Shown here in pieces: positions 60,878-64,000 of a stretch of 64,000 nucleotides of DNA. Numbering within the stretch: position 1 is the stretch's first letter; every line of letters begins with the position of its first letter. Source of the DNA: Dryomyza anilis (taxonomy: Eukaryota; Arthropoda; Insecta; Diptera; Dryomyzidae); contig OX638132.1 in NCBI GenBank assembly GCA_951804985.1, positions 13,311,529-13,375,528 on the forward strand, given 5' to 3'. Below the pieces are notes generated by a model. That model was not told the DNA's origin and searched no databases. It saw only the letters and a program-made list of their open reading frames with translations. The position numbers were made by a program, and so were the translations under genes.

Positions 60878-61291
60878 CATAGTACCTAATATTATCAGAA
60901 TATCTCTTACGATGGTCAAGTTATATAGTTTAAAAAGAATGGCGTGGCAGTTTTGACTTCAACGATCTGAATTTATTTGAAAAACACATTTTTTGTATTG
61001 TAACATCGAGTTCAAACCAGTTTGTTTACAAATTTTATATGTAATTCGATCGGAACTCTATGGAGAGCCGGACCATGGCTGAATATTTAATATATATCAA
61101 ATACATTATTTCCGAAAATATAAGGTAGAACTTTTTATTAATAACGAATGGTAATTATTAAAAATAAATATCACAAAATATGTTACCAATGTATGCATAA
61201 TTTATATAAAAAAATAATTATAACTTAAAAACTCTAAATATGAAAAAACATTAACGAAAAAATAAATAAATTTTAATTAAATTTGGTTTAA
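60878..61291. other. No gene seen
   Basis: AT-rich, nothing recognised. Confidence 0.4.
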
Positions 61292-61630
61292 CCCTGCAAA
61301 CCATTTGACGATAATTTTTAAATTCGATATAATAATGATAAATTTTAGATATAAAACACAAAGTATTTAAAAATTTAATTACGTGTTCTTTATATTTTTT
61401 GTCAAAAAATAAAATTTTCTGAACAAATAAAATTTGTTTATCGAAAATAAGTCCATTTATGACATCATCTCGATATCTATAACGACAAAAATAACGATAT
61501 CGTTTTAGACATATTCGTTTTTATCGAAAACCCTATCGTTTTCGTATCATTATAGATTATCGAAAACGACAATTTGAGCCTATTAATGATATCGTTTCGA
61601 TATCGTAAAATTATCGTTTGGTTTGCTGGG
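61292..61630. mobile_element. Small TIR element, CCCTGCAAACCA ends
   Basis: ccctgcaaaccatttgacga at the left and ttatcgtttggtttgctggg at the right are inverted copies. The inside is rich in atatcgttttcgat-type palindromes. Left flank TTAA but right flank AATG, so no duplication is proven. Confidence 0.6.
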
Positions 61631-61831
61631 AATGAACAAAATTGCTCAATATGGTGTACATATATTTTGTGTCTTATGTATTTGTTCATTAATGTGATGT
61701 ACTTCATCAAATTTATAGTGAATGCATAATATTGATGTTTTGTTTGATCACAGATGAATTGTTTTTCAATAAAATGAAGAATGGTTTGAAGAACAAAATT
61801 CATCAATATGAAGAAGATTTTCATTTCTGTG
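61631..61831. mobile_element. MITE, CACAGAAAA family
   Basis: Right end 'attcatcaatatgaagaaga', ttttcatttctgtg. The left end (cacagaaaa) is missing where the element touches the one at 61292-61630. The overlapping 115-codon minus frame (61824-61477) runs across both repeats, so it is chance. Confidence 0.6.
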
Positions 61832-62240
61832 CAAAAGCTTGTGATTGCTGAAGGAATATTTATATGTTATACAAATATTTATAACTTGCTATTTTTAAAT
61901 AAAAATATTTTAAAAACTAAAATTTGATTTCTAAAATATTTATATTTAGGTACAATTAATTAAATTATATAAAAATAAAATAAATTTTTAACTTAAACAG
62001 CAAAATTTTTATCTGTCAACCTATTTATATGTTTTTTTTTCATCTATTAAAGTTCTGGTTCAAATATTCTTTGTTTGGAACACCAAAATGTTTCCGTGAA
62101 TACATTTACAAACATAATGTTATTCCGAGCTCATTGCAACAGATAATTATAATTAGTTCATGTATTATTTTTACAAAATGTATTTTACAAAAATAACAAA
62201 CATTGCATCCAGAAAAAAATACTATATAAATAATTGTTTT

Positions 62241-62737
62241 TATACCCTACACTAAGAGTGAAAGGGTATATTCAGTTTGGTTCGCCGTTTGTAAAAGCAT
62301 TAGGAAACATCTCCGGTATGGAAAAGTATATATATTCTTGATCAGCATGGCCTCCTGTGTCGATTTAGCGATGTCCGTCTGTCTGTCTGTCTGTCCGTCT
62401 GTCTGTCCTTCTGCCTGTCTGTTGAAATCACGATTACAGAAAAAATAGAAGAGCTAGAGCAATGAAACTTTAGACTTAGATTACTTATATATCTAAGCTG
62501 TCTGAACAAGAAAATTGGTATGATCGGTCTATTGTGACCTGAGAACCGACCACTTATGTTCAAATACCTCATACAAAATTTATATCTACAGATCAATTTT
62601 ACTGTATATGTGCTTAGGTAAACTTTTTTTGTCAAATATATATTGACTCATGCTAAAAAAAAAAAAAAATGATTATCCTAACTATCATAATAACACCTAC
62701 CATAAAATGTTCAATGTGATCTAACCTTCTCAACTGG
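62241..62737 (+). mobile_element. mini-me-like element (g), internally deleted
   Basis: TATACCCTACACTAAGAGTG start, (GTCY)n at 62374-62420, then after 'catgctaaaaaaaaaaaa' a jump to the 3' part gattatcctaactatca; the hairpin part is lost. Ends ctcaactgg at 62737. Confidence 0.85.
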
Positions 62738-62738
62738 T

Positions 62739-63502
62739 TATACCCTACACCTATAAGGTACAGGGTATATTAATTTTGTGCAGATATTGTAACGCCCCTT
62801 AAGAGGCGTGTCCGGTATGGAAAAGTATATATATTCTTGATCAGCATCACTACCCGAGTCCGTTTAGCCATGTCCGTCTGTCTGTCTGTCCGTATTGCTG
62901 TCTTGCTGTCCGAATACAGAATAACTTGAGAAATACTGATCAGAATGCGATGAAATTTCGTCTCAATATATTTTAACCAAAAGTAAGAACTTAGTTTGAA
63001 AATGAGCCAAATCGGTCAACGGACACGCCCACCTCCCATACAAGTCACTTTTATATAACTCTTTCGGAACTAATAACTCGAAAAGTATTCAAGATATAGT
63101 TATAAAATTTAAAACGTATTGTTAGAATTCGCCTAATAATATGTGGTCCAAAAATGGGCGTGATCCACCCACTTTTTTTTCATTATTTCCAGGGTTTTCA
63201 TAGTGGAAATTTGATCCGTAAATTATTAAAATCAAAACTATGAAATATTAGCCTTTCAAAATTTTAAATATAGACGTGGTCCGCCCAATTATATTTTTCA
63301 ATTTTTTTTTTAGTTTTTTATACTTTATATACATTTTTTAAATTATGGGGATATAAGACGTAAATTTCTGATATATCAATAATATTCTGAGGGTTAATAT
63401 CCCCACCAAAGGTGTAAAGTATTCCATAGTCGGGCCCGACCGACTTTCAAAATCCGCCCCATGTGACCGAACTTACCCATGTGATCTAACTTTCCCAACT
63501 CG
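62739..63502 (+). mobile_element. mini-me-like element (h), second subfamily
   Basis: Follows g head-to-tail with one base (t) between. TATACCCTACACCTATAAGG start, short (GTCY)n at 62871-62892, hairpin gtcgggcccgac near 63431 and end cccaactcg, followed by TTTT and the right half of the MITE. Confidence 0.9.
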
Positions 63503-63685
63503 TTTTACATTAAAAATAGTCAATAGGATAAATTATTATTTTAATCGGAAAGTATCATTAAATACTGGAAAATACCATGACATTGCCATAGAGTTTATAT
63601 GAAAAGATTTATTTTTTGTATACTATTAAATCAATAATTGTTCTATTAACCAATTTTAATGGGATTTGAGGTAATTTTTTTCTGG

Positions 63686-64000
63686 TTGTATAAAACATAT
63701 TAAATGCAATAATTTATGATGCACCAAATTGTAACTGAATTGGCTTTTTCTAGGAAAACAATATTTATCAGCATACTTTATGTTCAGCATACTTTACTCT
63801 TAAAAAAACAAAGCATATACTATAAAAAATTCTTTTAATTTATTTTTATCGAGAACTTGTTTTTTGTGGTAAAATGTTTTTAATAATTTTTTCATTTTGG
63901 GATTTGCGTCGTCTCCCTATTAATTTACATAATTAGTATTACTCCACAATTACAATTAAATTATTTAATTTAAATAAAACATTTCTATGGAAATATAATT
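63686..64000. other. No gene seen
   Basis: AT-rich end of window, nothing recognised. Confidence 0.4.

Larger units (their letters stand above)
62209..63685 (-). mobile_element. 210-bp MITE (copy 5) split by two mini-me elements
   Basis: Left piece 62209-62240 (ccagaaaaaaatactatata...) and right piece 63503-63685 (acattaaaaatagtcaatag ... tttttttctgg) together match the reverse of the copy at 30743-30955. The interrupting DNA is exactly elements g and h. Confidence 0.85.

Noticed and set aside
61292..61630. piggyBac-type element with TTAA target
   Set aside because: Left flank is TTAA and the ends start CCC, but the right flank is AATG, so the duplication is not supported.
61477..61824. 115-codon open frame on the minus strand
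   Set aside because: It crosses the boundary between two MITEs and has no coding-like composition.

Overview
The window is AT-rich, gene-poor eukaryotic nuclear DNA, most likely from a higher fly (Brachycera; a blowfly- or house-fly-like genome is my guess). The pointers are DINE-1/mini-me-type elements with an internal (GTCY)n tract, small Helitrons ending in CTAG, hAT- and mariner-type MITEs, a tRNA-derived SINE family, and a 53-base intron of typical fly size. There are no prokaryotic features, no rRNA, no CRISPR and no intact transposase or reverse transcriptase.

Only one stretch looks like a host coding sequence: a first-exon-like reading frame at 4444-4625 (+), with a good start context and ending on a GTAAGT donor. 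No later exon of that gene is recognisable, so the rest of the window is probably intron or intergenic DNA. Upstream lie promoter-like patches (about 100-170, 1200-1320, 1850-2075) and a 1.95-kb octanucleotide array (2079-4038, about 244 units with no change of phase) that sits between the last of these patches and the ATG. A second gene-like trace is a two-exon, 75-codon frame on the minus strand (22231-21951) inside a transposon.

The rest is a mosaic of repeats. Region by region: 0.4-0.9 kb SINE and a tRNA-like fragment; 5.1-10.1 kb old repeats bounded by two related TIR-like ends; 10.4-10.8 kb a long inverted repeat; 11.6-12.5 kb a complete Helitron; 14.7-15.6 kb SINE fragment plus mini-me; 15.9-17.2 kb two MITEs; 19.9-22.5 kb a nested TIR composite; 22.7-24.2 kb mini-me plus a TA-flanked element; 24.4-25.7 kb a 41-bp minisatellite; 28.8-30.6 kb mini-me, tRNA-like fragment and a hAT inside an inverted-repeat element; 32.3-33.7 kb C/A-rich low-complexity DNA; 35.1-38.2 kb mini-me, SINE, mini-me variant, Helitron, SINE; 39.2-41.9 kb MITE and a 1.47-kb TA-flanked element; 43.2-48.2 kb a dispersed TIR family, a 32-bp minisatellite, a MITE and a SINE; 49.9-52.0 kb a foldback element split by a second 1.47-kb copy; 52.9-55.9 kb low-complexity DNA, a small MITE, a hAT end and an inverted-repeat derivative of the TA-flanked family; 57.2-58.1 kb a Helitron end; 59.0-60.9 kb a hAT with exact 8-bp TSD containing a mini-me; 61.3-63.7 kb further MITEs, the last split by two head-to-tail mini-me elements.

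The main interest is that several insertions can be dated relative to each other base by base, because the interrupted element is rejoined exactly when the insertion is removed. I found no clear new gene system. The best candidates for follow-up are the octamer array, the spliced transposon frame, and the fly-type foldback derivatives.
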